A stretch of DNA of 64,000 nucleotides, taken from positions 62,001 to 126,000 of the forward strand of contig VWND01000086.1 of the NCBI GenBank assembly GCA_009599575.1. Reading direction: 5' to 3'. Position 1 is the stretch's first letter. Every line of letters begins with the position of its first letter. Source of the DNA: Blumeriella jaapii (Eukaryota; Ascomycota; Leotiomycetes; Helotiales; Drepanopezizaceae). Position numbers and translations under genes: made by a program. The notes beneath the pieces are model-generated. The model did no database searches. It had not been told where the DNA came from and saw nothing but the letters and a program-made list of their open reading frames with translations. Below, piece after piece: positions 38,797-50,700 of this stretch.

Positions 38797-41390
38797 TAGC
38801 ATTTGCTCCTGTTTTCGATCGAAAAGGATAGGAAGAGGGTGGAAACATATACCAAACACTTCTTTCTTGCTTCATGCATCATTATAAGCAAGCCATAGCA
38901 TTCCTACCTGCCGAGCAAAGAATTAAGTCACTTGTTACTTACCTACTAAAGCACCTCCATTTCACTTCAAAGTCATTTTTATACTCAATCAAACTTAACA
39001 TCCGACACTTGGCACATACACACACCGAAAAACATCTCGTTACTGTCAAGGATTTCGCCGTTGTCATTTCGGCTCCCGCGGTTCTCGCCAGCACCACGCC
39101 GTCCTATTTCCGGCCCAACCACCCTCTTGCATCTTTCTCCAGTTTGAGAACCGCTAAGCCGGATCCGAATGTCCCGAATTTCTCTGTTCTGAATTTTTTT
39201 TTTATCGATTTACATCACTTGGAGGGAGACTGGGACTAGCAACCTCATCCGATGGTCTTTTCGAAAACCAAGTACATTTGCTATGAGGGAGAAGAAAAGC
39301 TCGAGGAGAAGACGGGGTTTATATATTTATGTACATGTGTATGTGTACCGGCGTGTTGTGCTAAGCGAGATGAGTCGTCTCCTGCCTAGTTTAGCAGGTT
39401 AAGCGAAATGACTCACGGTTTGGTGAATAAACAAACATTCAGCGGGTAGGAGCTTGCGTGACATGGTTTATTGGTTGATGGAATATGGAAAGAACTAGCG
39501 GGAAAAGTGCTGGATAGATGTTACACGATATAAGGTATGCATTAGGCATCCTTTGATACAACGGAAGGAACATGGTGACGGGATGACTACAAGTCATCGA
39601 TGTCATGAGTCATGTTTGAAGGCTCGCACTTTCTATAGTATTGGAATATCCATAACTATATAAACCGCCTTTAGGGCACAGAGAATCTATCATGACTTAA
39701 CAAAGTTTCAGCAGCCACAGATCATTTTGAAAATCGAATGGTTTTGGGGATAGCTTCTAAATTGACTTCATAGCGAAACTCTTTTCGTCCAGAGTTTACG
39801 TTTAGGAATTTGTGTATTTCGAAGATAAGACAGGGCTAGCATTTGTACGAGAAAATTTGGTGGATAAGCGATACGTAAAGCTTTTGATAAACAAAATACA
39901 ATTCTGCTGTCGAAGCATTTCACGCTGTTGTTAGTAGCGTGTTACTGCTCTTATGTTTTTGGAAGCAAACTTTAAGCGGTCTTTTCGAGTTCCGCAGAAA
40001 TCAATAAAAAAGTTGTGAATAATTTTAATATTATGTCAAGTTGTGTTTCGAGTTTCTTTTATCTTTTATGTTTATAGACCAGTCGCCCACTCTCCCTTCT
40101 GATCTGGAGCCTTTTCTCATCTCCGCGAATAACTCCAAAGCTATTCGATTATTGCTTTCTTGAATATACTACAAGTCCTTTCCCCGATGTTCTTATATGC
40201 ATAATTTAGTATTTCCAAAACTCCAAAACGGGAGGTAGGAAATCCGCAGTTGGTTAGGGCAGCGACTGCCGAGTTTAGCCTTTTGAAAAGAGTGAATCAC
40301 AAACCAGGGGACAAACGCTGGTGTACACGTAATAATAGGCTGCCTTCCTACAATTATCCTGCAGGCACTTGAATAGACTATTATAAGTTTGCTTTGTAAA
40401 AAAAGAAAGGGATTACTAAAAGTCTGATTCAAATCTAAATGCCCAAATGCCAAAAATAACTCAAGGATTTAGCGCTTTGGGTCTGCTTTCATACAGTTTG
40501 TACAAGCAGAAGCATGGAAATAATAATACGAGGCGACAGCTGAAAGTGAAATTCTGGATAGCCCTACCACAGAAAGCAATACTTGTTATCGATTGTTATT
40601 CGATTATCATTAGCAATCGCGAGTTTCCTTTTTTCTCTTCTTGCCACAGTAAGGCTCTTTATTAACCGGATATACAGTTCTCTTTTTCCAAGCTTCTTTA
40701 CAAAAGCAAAAGAAACCCTATCTTCAAACCGTTTTGTCCCAATTTCATATATATTCACCAATGGCTTCCACCCTGGTATCCCGTTTCAGTATCGAATAGT
40801 ATTGCTTATTATAAGTCCCCATCTATAACCAAACACCTTTGAAAGACTCTCGGCTGTCCTCGTTCCCGCCTTGATTTATTATAAAACTGTGAAATAGTGA
40901 ATCACGGCATGCTTGTTCGCCCTTTCTTGAATCGTAGGCGTGGAGCGTCGCTTGACTACGTCAGAGTCTTCTTCCTTTGTATAAGTACTGGTGAGCCTTA
41001 GCGCAGAGTCAAGTGCAGAAGATAAGTGTCTTGTTAACGGCGTAAGCGTTGTGTTATGCACGTCGAAGGTGCTGTTGTGAGAAAGGCCTTAGTATTGCGT
41101 CTGGCCTATGCGAATTAAGTACCCAGGTAAAAAAAAGACCAATCCGAAAAAGGCTTACTAGCTACACTGAGTGAGCAGAAACGAAGTAGTAAGCGATAAG
41201 AGGAAATGAGCCGGGCTGAGGCATGAAAGAGAGGGAAGGGAGGAGGTTGTTTACCTCGCATGATAGCTAGTAACTTCGCCATTCAATCAAAACCACCGAG
41301 GTGATTTTGATTCGACGTAATCAAGTTTTTCTTTTCATTTCATTTCATTTCTTTTCAATTCATTTCTTTTCATTTCTTCTTTCTCTCATG
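38797..41390. other. AT-rich gene desert
   Basis: About 2.6 kb without a supportable gene, between convergent HET and SAT4 genes. Composition is markedly AT-rich from about 39240 to 41300, with many stops in all frames, TTTCATTTC repeats at 41330-41380, and short A/T runs. One 27-bp stretch at 40330-40356 resembles 7694-7720 with only transition differences. It may be an old, mutated repeat, but no transposon protein or terminal repeat is recognisable. Confidence 0.5.
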
Positions 41391-43048
41391 CTACCTATCC
41401 ACGCTGACATCCACCGTTTTCGTGATGCCCCTCGCTTCAAGATTCCTCCTGCCCTGCACCGGCCAGATATCTCCCGCGCTATGCGCATCCCCCTCGTTGC
41501 GATCCGGCTCTGCGCCCGGCGAGATTCCTCCCACACAGGTCGAGCCCCCTATAGATGCTTGTCCCTTCGTCGAAATATCAACGTTGTACCTCGAAGACCC
41601 GCTCTTCGGCAAAGCGGTCATGCCGACCGAACCCTCTTCCTGCAGGTAGTATCCGCGTCTCTGTGCGGTCGCATAGCGCGTGGTGGCACGGCTGCGGATT
41701 TCGAGGATGGACTTGAAGAGCGGGCGGAGTGGCGGCAGTGACGCGGCGAGGATCCCCGTGTAGAGCTCGAGACTGTTCCAGATGAAGTAGGTGTCGCTGC
41801 GGGTGAAGTCGCGGTTTTGGTACACATGGGTTTGCATATGGGTCTTGACGATTGCGCAAGCACAAGCACTGGAGGAAATGGTTAGGCTGGATGGAAAGGG
41901 CGTTGAAGAGAGAGGCGCACAAGAATCCCAAGGACATGATGACCATGAGGGAGATTTTGGTTCGCATGTTAACTTGTAGGTTCCAGACGATTGAGATGGG
42001 GAGCGATGCGAATAGAATATCCGTGAGGATGTTTATGGCTATCCGCAGTTAGCGATGGCTTTGGAATATTGAGACTCGAGAAGGTGCTCACTGCTATTGA
42101 ACAGGCCGATGGATGTGAAGGTGTCCGGACTGAAGCACTTGGCGTCAGGTTCACCGGATCGATCCCAGCTCGCTCTTATGGGTACACATGAAAAGAAGAT
42201 GGTCTTTGCAAAGTGAGCATCTAGTCTGAGTCGAGCCAAACGAAGCGATAGCAGCGGGATGAGACTTACGGCAGCGCTTGATAGAGTGAAAGCAACTAGG
42301 AAAGCTACATGATGTAGCTGTCAGCAAAAAGACGTCTCTTAGCACATTTCTTAGGAGCTTACCGATAACACAGTACAAGAATGTCTTGTACGCTTTAGAT
42401 GTCACTAATCTAGTCGCCAAAATTTTGTAGTTAGCACACTTCTTCGTAACACATTTTGGTGGCAAGTGAGATCCCTCGGGGGAGTACATAGAAACGCAGC
42501 TCCAGAGACTCGCAAAATGGGCACTGACACTTCGAGAAGCAGAGGGAGACTCACCGGAGCAGGAAGTAGGCGACCGATAGCTTGACAAGCGAGATACCTA
42601 CGGTGACAAAGATAGAATGGAAAAATTGCCATCGCAACATCCTGATGAGCTCCTCGGGCAAGATGGACCAGATGTGCATCCCTTTTCCATTCAGTGTCTC
42701 TCCGACGTAGCAAGCGAAAACGCTCACGCCACAAAACTGAAGATGGAGTCAGTAATCGGTCCAGTGCCACCTCACTGATATCTCGATTTCGATGCTCCTC
42801 TCAGCCAGAACAAGAGGCTGTTCCCTTAAGGTAGGTAGGTGTTCGTCAAGTCAAGTCAGGTAGGGAGGACAACTTGCCGTAGCACTTAACACAAGCCAGT
42901 CGTCAATGCCAGCTGTCTTCAACATCACGGCTCTGACGTAGAGTCTCGCCATCACGACCACCAATGTGACGCCGCAAAAGACACCGTTGATTGCTAGTAT
43001 CGAAGGTGCGTTTGTCGACCTGTCGGTCGGGTCCTCGACGGGGGCCAT
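41391..43048 (-). CDS. SAT4-type seven-helix rhodopsin-domain membrane protein
   Basis: Seven exons (42878-43048, 42555-42736, 42363-42409, 42270-42304, 42092-42203, 41921-42038, 41391-41868) give 380 residues with every phase consistent. The protein shows the full SAT4/fungal rhodopsin-like domain (PF20684): helix 1 from about residue 18, DDWLVLSAT, extracellular Cys-containing loop with FACYVGETL, then VGISLVKLSVAYFLLR, WNLQVNMRTKISLMVIMSLGFF, and the signature region DTYFIWNSLELYTGILAASLPPLRPLF before a cytosolic tail. Function is unknown for most members. The first intron has a GC donor (ACG, GCAAGT) instead of GT; no GT alternative keeps the frame. The tail after residue about 300 is polar and variable, as usual for the family. 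Confidence 0.88.
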
Positions 43049-45401
43049 CGCGAAGATCAATCGTGATGATAAGGCGACTGGAGTTGCCCTGTTCCCCACA
43101 GCTCCATGGACAGCGAGCGACCTTGAAGCAAAAAAAGCCTTCGGGAAAGCAAAGTCTCTTGGAAGAGAGGAAGGTCACGCACGTACTTAAGGACTCTTTC
43201 CAACGTCCTTGCATTCGGGGCCATGGCTCCCACGATACGTACAACTCACCATGTCCTGGATCGATCTCCGTTGTACATCTATGTGGCTGGTGGGTTCCAG
43301 CTGCCGCTGATGAATGTCTATGTCTCCGCAGGGTATCCCTCCGCGACATGAACCATACGAATCACATAGCCCGGGGATGAATGCTCACCTCCGCTGTTAC
43401 ACACACACGAACAACCTTGTTCCATCTGGTGGATTTAGATGAGAGACGGGACAGCCAGCGAGTATCCTGCGGTGCCGGTATGTGCATCACTTTTGACTGT
43501 GGAGGCCGGGATGTTGACTTGGACCCCGGATTATCTCTCTCCAAAGAACCAGATTTTCCTCGGCCTTTGTGTCACGTTCCAAATTCTGGCCTGAACACAG
43601 AACTTACGCACGTTTGGATGAGCACGGCACGGCCAGGAGTAAAGTCTGTGAAGAAGGGCCAGCAACGATGAGCAGCGAGCATGGCCTGTTCCCTGACTTC
43701 CTCGAGCTTGTGTCTGGATTGCTATCGTCAAGGCTCACCAATTGCAGCTCGCGATAGCGGGATCGATTGATGTGTTCTTCGGAGGATTTGATACTCAGGG
43801 GTCATGCACGATAGAAAGACTTCGTTCGACTCTAGATGTGCGCTTGTGAAAAAAATGCACAGGATGCTTCACAGATGACTCATGAGCTGGAAGGAAAGGA
43901 CTTGTCTGTCTTACTCAGTGTCTCAGACTGTCTTTGGCTCGCTCGCGGTGTGAAATAATCATCGTGGGTGAGTGGACTGACTGACTGTACAGTACATACT
44001 GTATGTACTATATCAACATGGTACGACTGGGTTCGCTTAGCAGAAGCGAGATATCAGGAAATGCTTATTGTGCCTGGAAAATTCCCAACGTATTTAAGTC
44101 ACCCATCAAGGAAAGGCTTTTACAGAACCTGCCGACTTCATGTAATACTGTACCCTAGCGTGGATTGTTGTTTGACAAGGAACGGCCTGAGGACGTCTTA
44201 CTGTACAGACAGTAGTACAGTACGTACAGTAACTTGCTCCAAAGTCAACAACATGTACGTTCAAGGATCTTCCCATCACAAGCTTCGCTAAGCGGGGAAC
44301 ATCTGCCGGACATCCAGTTGGTTCGTTCCCGGCTAACGGCATTGGCGCTTAAACGCTGTGTAGCTCGTCGCCATTACTACTGTGTATACTGCACAGTATT
44401 AGAATCTGCGATGTAAACACCTTTGACTTCACAGTACTGTAACAGTAGAAATCAAGCTGATCTACGGAAAAAGCTTGCAAAAAATCGGCTGTAGCCTGCA
44501 CTACACATAAAAAAACATTCTCCTATCTGGTCTAAAAACCGTAACAACACTTACAACACTTCCGCAATCGGCAAACCTTCTTTCAACTACAACTTCTACG
44601 GGCCCGTGATTGTATCCCAAATTTGTTACAGTGAATTGGTAGCTTGCCTTAATCCACAAGAGATCCGCCGAAATCCACGATAATTGGACCGACGATCAAC
44701 CACTTCAGCCACCAACGGTTAGAACGTCGGATCCAAGCTTATTCAGAACATCGAGACAATGCTCTCTGTTCCTCTAAGTCGGTTGGATAGTAACCAAGAA
44801 AAGTGGAAGCTTTCGGGATAGGACGTGCATCGTGCTGCCAGAAAACTCCCGGTGATCAAATTGTTGAGCGATCCAAAGGGCAAACGTTTGAAGTGTCACC
44901 AAGTACTATATCTCAAACAGAGGCACTTCACCTTCAAGCATCGACAACAACTTGAGATGTGATGCAAATGGCCGGTCAGAACCAGCCCGCCACCGAATGG
45001 CTTGGTTATTGGCCGACGAGCTGCGTAACGTCACTCCGGGACGAGGGCTCTGCCCTCCGAATTCTCGGATATGTCTGCTTTTCTGACTGCATTGGATATG
45101 TGCCCCGATCTGCATCCTTTGCATCTCCGCGTCAGACGTTCCCCGTCCAGCCTATTGGTGTCCAAGGGAAGGGCAAGTCCACTTTGTCACCAATGTAGGC
45201 TTCAATGACCGTGAAGGGGCAACGTCTCTTTTGCCCCGTTGTCGGTTCGGTCGGGCAAGTGCTGTGTAACGGGGTTCAAATACTCTTCGCAACAACCAGG
45301 AGGAAGCGGTAACTCATCCCATTTCTATATTTTGCGTTTCAGATTGATCGAGGCTTCACGGGTCGCTGTTCCAGCCTTCCAAGTTCCCACGTACTGCAGT
45401 T
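43049..45401. other. Divergent intergenic region with palindrome cluster
   Basis: Separates the SAT4-type gene (-) from the tyrosinase (+). The minus strand at 43100-43740 has several splice-like signals (GTAAGTTCTG, GTGAGCATTC, GTGAGTTGTA) but no recognisable protein could be assembled. GTACAGTAC lies at 43987 and 44215, and GTACTGTA at 44434, with further GTACGTAC-like sites between. The remainder to 45401 holds the tyrosinase promoter; no TATA box is obvious. Confidence 0.45.
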
Positions 45402-47151
45402 ATGCGTTTTTACTCCTCAGTGGTGGCGGTGGTGATGCTGATTACTTCCACCGCGGCTTTCACTCCCGCTTCAACGGCAGCCACCGATCTTCTGGCTGCC
45501 AAGGGCTTCTTCAATCTTGCCATTGATCAGGTCAGTACTTGTCCCATGTGTTCTTGATGTTTTGGAATCGAGGTTGTGTATGACGACCAGATGATACCTC
45601 CGGTGTCGCCAGTTTGAGAAGGAATAGCGGATTTAACCTGCAGAGTAGGTTGGCCTATACTTCAACAACAAACGGAAGAGTTGCAGCCTCGCAAATGTTG
45701 CTGTGAGGAGAGAATGGCAAGTTTCGTGGGCAGCTCTCGGGCTGTGAGCTGTGGATTCTTGGCGGCTAATGCTCAGCTAGGTCAACAATTGCTCCTCACA
45801 AGAGGAAAGCTTACACCGATGCTGTTCTTTGCTTGCAATCGCTGCCTCCGAAGACTAACACAACACTGGTCCCCGGGGCCAAGTCGAGGTATGATTAACA
45901 GGCATGAGCACGCGGGACTTGCTAACACCTCCTCAGATATGATGACTTTGTCTGGACCCATATCGAGCAGACTCTGTCTATCCACGGAACGGTATGTCCT
46001 AACAGCCTACAGCTATCTTCCACCTTCCACTTACTGCATCCGAACCAGACGAACTTTCTTTCATGGCACAGATACTTCACCTGGACCTATGAGCAAGCTT
46101 TACGAAACGAGTGTGGCTACAAGGGATATCAGCCAGTAGGCCCCCCCTTCACAAGACAACCCAGACCTACGCTTACACTTGACAGTACTGGGTACGCATC
46201 TCCGGAACTGGTCCATCAGCAAGAGCTTACCTGATCTTAGAATTGGGGCAAGACCGCTTTTGATCCAGCCCACTCCCCCGTCTTCGACGGCTCTGCCTAT
46301 TCCATGGGAGGCAATGGCGATTACGAAGCGCACAACTGTACGAACGCTCTCCCGACCGGATTGAACTGCATACCGCCGGGAAAGGGGGGTGGATGTGTCA
46401 CCAAGGGGCCATTTAAGAAGTACGTCAAGCGATGTCTCTTGAGCCCGCTCAGCTTTAACTCGCTTCCCCTTTCGCTCGCTTCTCTTTCGACTCGCTTGCG
46501 CTGTTATCAAACAAACACTTACCCGGTCAGCATGAGTGTCAATCTTGGGCCCGTCTCCCCTACGCTCGAAATTCCTCAACTAGAAGCCTCCTTCCCCGGT
46601 TCCGCGTACAACCCGCGGTGTCTCCGTCGCGACATCTCCCCCTGGGTCTCCTCGCGGTGGAGCACGGACTCCGAAACAACGAAGCTGATCACCCAAAACA
46701 CCAACAGTGAGTATCTCCTCCCGCAGAAGGCCTCTCGCTCCAGCCTCCTCCCCCTCATCCACACGCCCAAGTAGCAAGTACTGAACCCCCGACAGTCAGC
46801 ACCTTCCAGACAGTCATGCAAGGCAACTTCGCCATCGGCTTCCACGGCGTGCACACGGCGGGCCACTTCACCATGGCCGGCGACCCGTCGGGCGACATCT
46901 TTGTGTCGCCCGGCGACCCGGCCTTCTGGCTGCACCACGCGCAGATCGACCGCGTCTGGTGGGTGTGGCAGAACCAGGACCTCCGCGCCCGGCAGCGCGC
47001 CCTCGGCGGCACCATCACGCTGAACGACAGCCCGCCTAGTCGGCCGGGCAGGCTGAACGACACGTTGAGCCTGGGAGTGAATGCAGAGGATGTCCAGATT
47101 GGGGATGTGATGTCGACGTTGGAGGGGCCGCTGTGTTATATTTACTTGTGA
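45402..47151 (+). CDS. Tyrosinase, short secreted type, with 6-nt exon
   Basis: Nine exons (45402-45530, 45649-45716, 45781-45888, 45937-45991, 46049-46135, 46186-46191, 46241-46419, 46531-46706, 46796-47151) give 387 residues with all phases consistent. A signal peptide occupies about residues 1-19. The CuA site is H110, H118 and H127 (WTHIEQTLSIHGT, FLSWHRYFTW); CuB is HTAGHF (H289, H293) and FWLHHAQIDR (HH 316-317). This is the PF00264 type-3 copper fold, which oxidises phenols to quinones, in pigment or secondary metabolism. There is no long C-terminal shielding domain. Exon 6 is only TACTGG (Tyr-Trp), completing QPYWNWGK. Intron 2 has a GC donor (TG, GCAAGT); no GT donor keeps RREW joined to STIAPHKRKAY. 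Confidence 0.9.
46186..46191 (+). other. 6-nt microexon in tyrosinase
   Basis: The six bases TACTGG lie between a GACAG acceptor and a GTACGC donor, with flanking introns of 50 and 49 nt. They are needed to restore the conserved P-Y-W-N-W motif after CuA; without them the two flanking exons still join in frame but lack the Tyr-Trp. Confidence 0.8.
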
Positions 47152-47779
47152 AAGAGGGAGGTAGCCGATAGATGTTACTCCCAGTGCCGGTGGTGAAGTG
47201 GGAGAAAAAGAAACTACCCAAGTTTCGAGAGATTTTATAATCGTTAAAAATAGATAGACGTTCAGCTGTGGAAACGTTAAATGCCCGTGATGCTTGCCCG
47301 TTATCTTCCCAATACCATTTATTATCTTACCTTACATGCACCAAAAGCCTTAGCCGTCTATCTAACAATTAGCCGAGCTGTTGTCGTTCAAACAAACAAC
47401 AAGCACCAAACTTCTTCCGGGATCTGATATCTGGAATCCGAAGAAGCACCATAAAGATGTCACGCTTTTCCCATTCAGGAACAGAAGATTAAAGTGTTCT
47501 GTTGTTTTTCTACACTTTTGTTCTCTCTCGGCATTATTATCTCTCAGCCACCGCTACCGCCAATTTCGCCTTCAATGCTAGCTACACTACACATAAAAAC
47601 CTGCACCCGCAAGACGCCACCCAAATGCTTTTTCTCGCAGTTGCTTGCAACCGCCCAAATTAAAAGGAAAAAGAAAAGTAAAGGAATAAAGAGAGCGGTA
47701 TCTCCAATCAAATCTTACAGCCTCCGCCTCCAGCAGCCCCCCCACAAAGATCATCGTACTATACACAACGTAGTCCCGT
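47152..47779. other. Convergent intergenic spacer
   Basis: A 628-nt AT-leaning gap between the stops of tyrosinase and THO2. It carries both 3' UTRs; no gene or distinct repeat is seen. Confidence 0.6.
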
Positions 47780-50700
47780 CTACCCTCTGCGGGGCCTCTT
47801 GTCGCCATGGTTCCGTGAGTCCATACCACCCTCATCGCTGCGTCTCTTGCGACTCCCATCCTCTCTGCTGCCGCGGCTGTCCCGACGATGCTCATCGCTT
47901 CTCATCTCGCCACTTCTCGCATCCCTGCTACTCCGAACGGAAGATCCTCTCTCACTTCCACGATCTCCTCCGCCATTCCATCCAGCTGCATTCGGATCCC
48001 AACCTGACAAGTCGCGATATCCATCCCGACGACTGCTTTGGCTATCCCGGTCGCCACGTTCGTGGTCTCGTCCGCTTTTTCGAGCTCCCATGGAATCTCT
48101 AACGCCACTCGGATCTCTGCCCACCATCATAGCCAGAGCTGGTGACGCCAGGTTCTGATGTCTTTCCTTGTCAGGCTCTCGTTCGCCAATGCGACGCTCG
48201 CTGCGGTCGCGGTGTTCGCTTCTTGGTTGTCGTCCGTCCTCTGAATCACGCTTGGAATCACGCTCACGTCCTGGGCTTCGAGGGCTTCTATGGCTACGAC
48301 CAGATCGTTCTCTTCGTGCACTGCGATCTTGATCACGTTCTTTGCTTAAGGGATCCGGTCCGGTGATGAGATCAGCGCGAGTAGGGTTGATGGGGTCTCT
48401 TCCGAATTCTCTGCTTGGTTCTCCTCGAGAAAAGAAACCGTGGAGTGGCGGAGGGGCTGACAACACAGGAGTCGAGGGTCCAGAGACTGGTGTTTCGGAT
48501 CCTACGCCAGACAATCGTCCCCCACGACCGCGAATAGTCGTACCGGAAGAGGAACTTTGCTGGGCACCTTGTTGCAACATTGTATTGATGCCAGCAAGCT
48601 GTCGTCTACCACCTCGTGCTGCACGTTCAGTAGCCGAGGCAGGGCCAGTGGGAGCTGCGAACCCATTCGAGACAGGAATAACAGGGCTCGTTTGAGATCC
48701 CTTGGGCCCCGAGGGTGGACCCTGGGTTGCCAAAGGAGGCACAGTGGGCCTAGAACGCGGGTTGTGGATCTGGCTGAGAGGTTGACTCAACGAGGGCTCC
48801 TCATTGCCGAATGCTCTCAATCTATCAGGATGAACCCCTACTGGTGATAGGTTGATGGGTTGAAGCGGTGGCGGCGTTTGAATAACTGAAGTCCCGAGAT
48901 GCCTCAACCTATCCGGATGAATTGCAGATGTAGAAGGAATGTTCGTGACAAGAGTCGGAGCGGCAGCAGGGGCAGATGGGGAACTCATATCGAACTGGTC
49001 GGATCCAGAGCGTCTCAAATGACGACTGGATGGACCTGTGGGTGGTTGCTGCTTCTCGGGTGTCGGAGGACGAGGTATTTCTCTTATTCTTCCATCTTGA
49101 CGCATTGGTGGCGGGGCATTTCCCATGCGACCACCACGAGTACTTCTATCGCGAGGCCCGGACGGGATATCCGACGCAGGTGGCGCCACGAGGCGACCAA
49201 AGTTTGGATCTGGCTGGGATCTAGAAGTCAAGTTCAATCTGCCATGATCCGGGTCGAGACTTCTAGGATGAGGTTGTGTGGACTGGAAGTTAGGAATCCA
49301 CTCTTTCTCTGCCGGTCGATCACTTCTTGGACCAGCTGGTGGCGGTTGATAATCATCTGTTCGGCTCCGCGGAGAGTTGTATATCTCCGGCGGACCCGCG
49401 AAGTTGACGATCGTCACGCCTAAAATCCGAGCGCTCTTTGTCAACGCCATGTCGTCTGGGCGATTGCGGTCTTGACGAGACTCTGTCCATGACTTCATCG
49501 CGCCCACGTCGAGGAATGGGTAATCGGGGTAATTCGTTGTCACCCGAGATGAGGGCGGCGCGCTCTGGATTAATGATGTCTTGTCTCTCGGGGTTGGCGG
49601 ATGGTAGTCGGTCGGTCATAGGTTGAGTCGCGCGGTCCGATGATGCTACTGCCGAAGGTCTTGGTAGGGGCATATCGCGAGACAGGCGGCCATCATCGGC
49701 CTCTCGAACGCTGACAGATCGGTCGATTTTTTCCCGAGCAGAATCTGCTGTCCATCGAGGGGGTGGGTCCGGTCGGACGCGCTCGCGTTCGGGGCCTTGA
49801 GGTCTTTCTGAAGGTCTCCCAAAATCCCTGAGTGCAGAATCATTGATACGTCTGTCATTACCAGAGAAGTCGCGGATTCTCTCTCCAATTCTATCCCCAG
49901 GTCTGTCTACCGGCCAATCTCCAGGTCTTTCTCCAGGTCTGCTCTCCCCAGGTCTAGGACGATCTGTTCTTGGATCAGGGAAGCGGAAATCTCTGCCATC
50001 TCTACGCTCTCCGTGACGTGAAGGGTGTCTATCAAGTAGTTCACGACCCGGGATGTGTACATCGGGACGATTTGGTAGGGAAGTAGGGGTTCTGCTTTCG
50101 TTTGGGATTGGTCGAGACAGCACAACTGAGCGTGGTGGTGTCGATTCGTGGTTCTTTGCCTGTTGGGCTTTGAAGAGCTCCCTTTTCTCAAGAAGTTCCG
50201 ACTTCTTTGACTCCAATGCCGCAGCAGGCGGGGTTGCACGTCTCGATTCTAGGGGAACGGGCATATCAGCAACGGGAGCTGTGACTGTTGCTGATGTAGT
50301 CCGAGCTGTCAGTTTGGCGTCATCAACTTCCCCATCTTCGACTTCAGTCAAAGCCTGGGACTTTGCGAGAGGCAGACCAGACGAACTGTACACCATTAGT
50401 GGCTAGAAAAATGAATCGCAAGGAATTACGTACCTGGCTCCGGACATTGGTTTGAATTCTGGAGCAGTAGGCTTCAAGACTGTCTTCACAAGTGGCTTTC
50501 CGTTTGCTTGACTGCTACTAGCTGTACCAACTTGACCAAAAGCCTGTATCATGACCCACTTCCCTTCTCTCTTCTTCAATTGCACAAAGACGGCATTTCC
50601 GGTGAGAGCCAAATCCTCTCGAACTCCCTTTTCACGCTTCGCGATATTCTCGAGCAATTCCAGGAACTTTTTACCCTGGAAATCGATAGCAGGGAATACT

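Noticed and set aside
43100..43740. Possible multi-exon minus-strand gene with several splice-like signals
   Set aside because: The pieces between the signals do not join into a recognisable or phase-consistent protein.
45240..45310. tRNA-like GGGTTCAAATA box
   Set aside because: No matching acceptor, D or anticodon stems in the preceding 60 bases.
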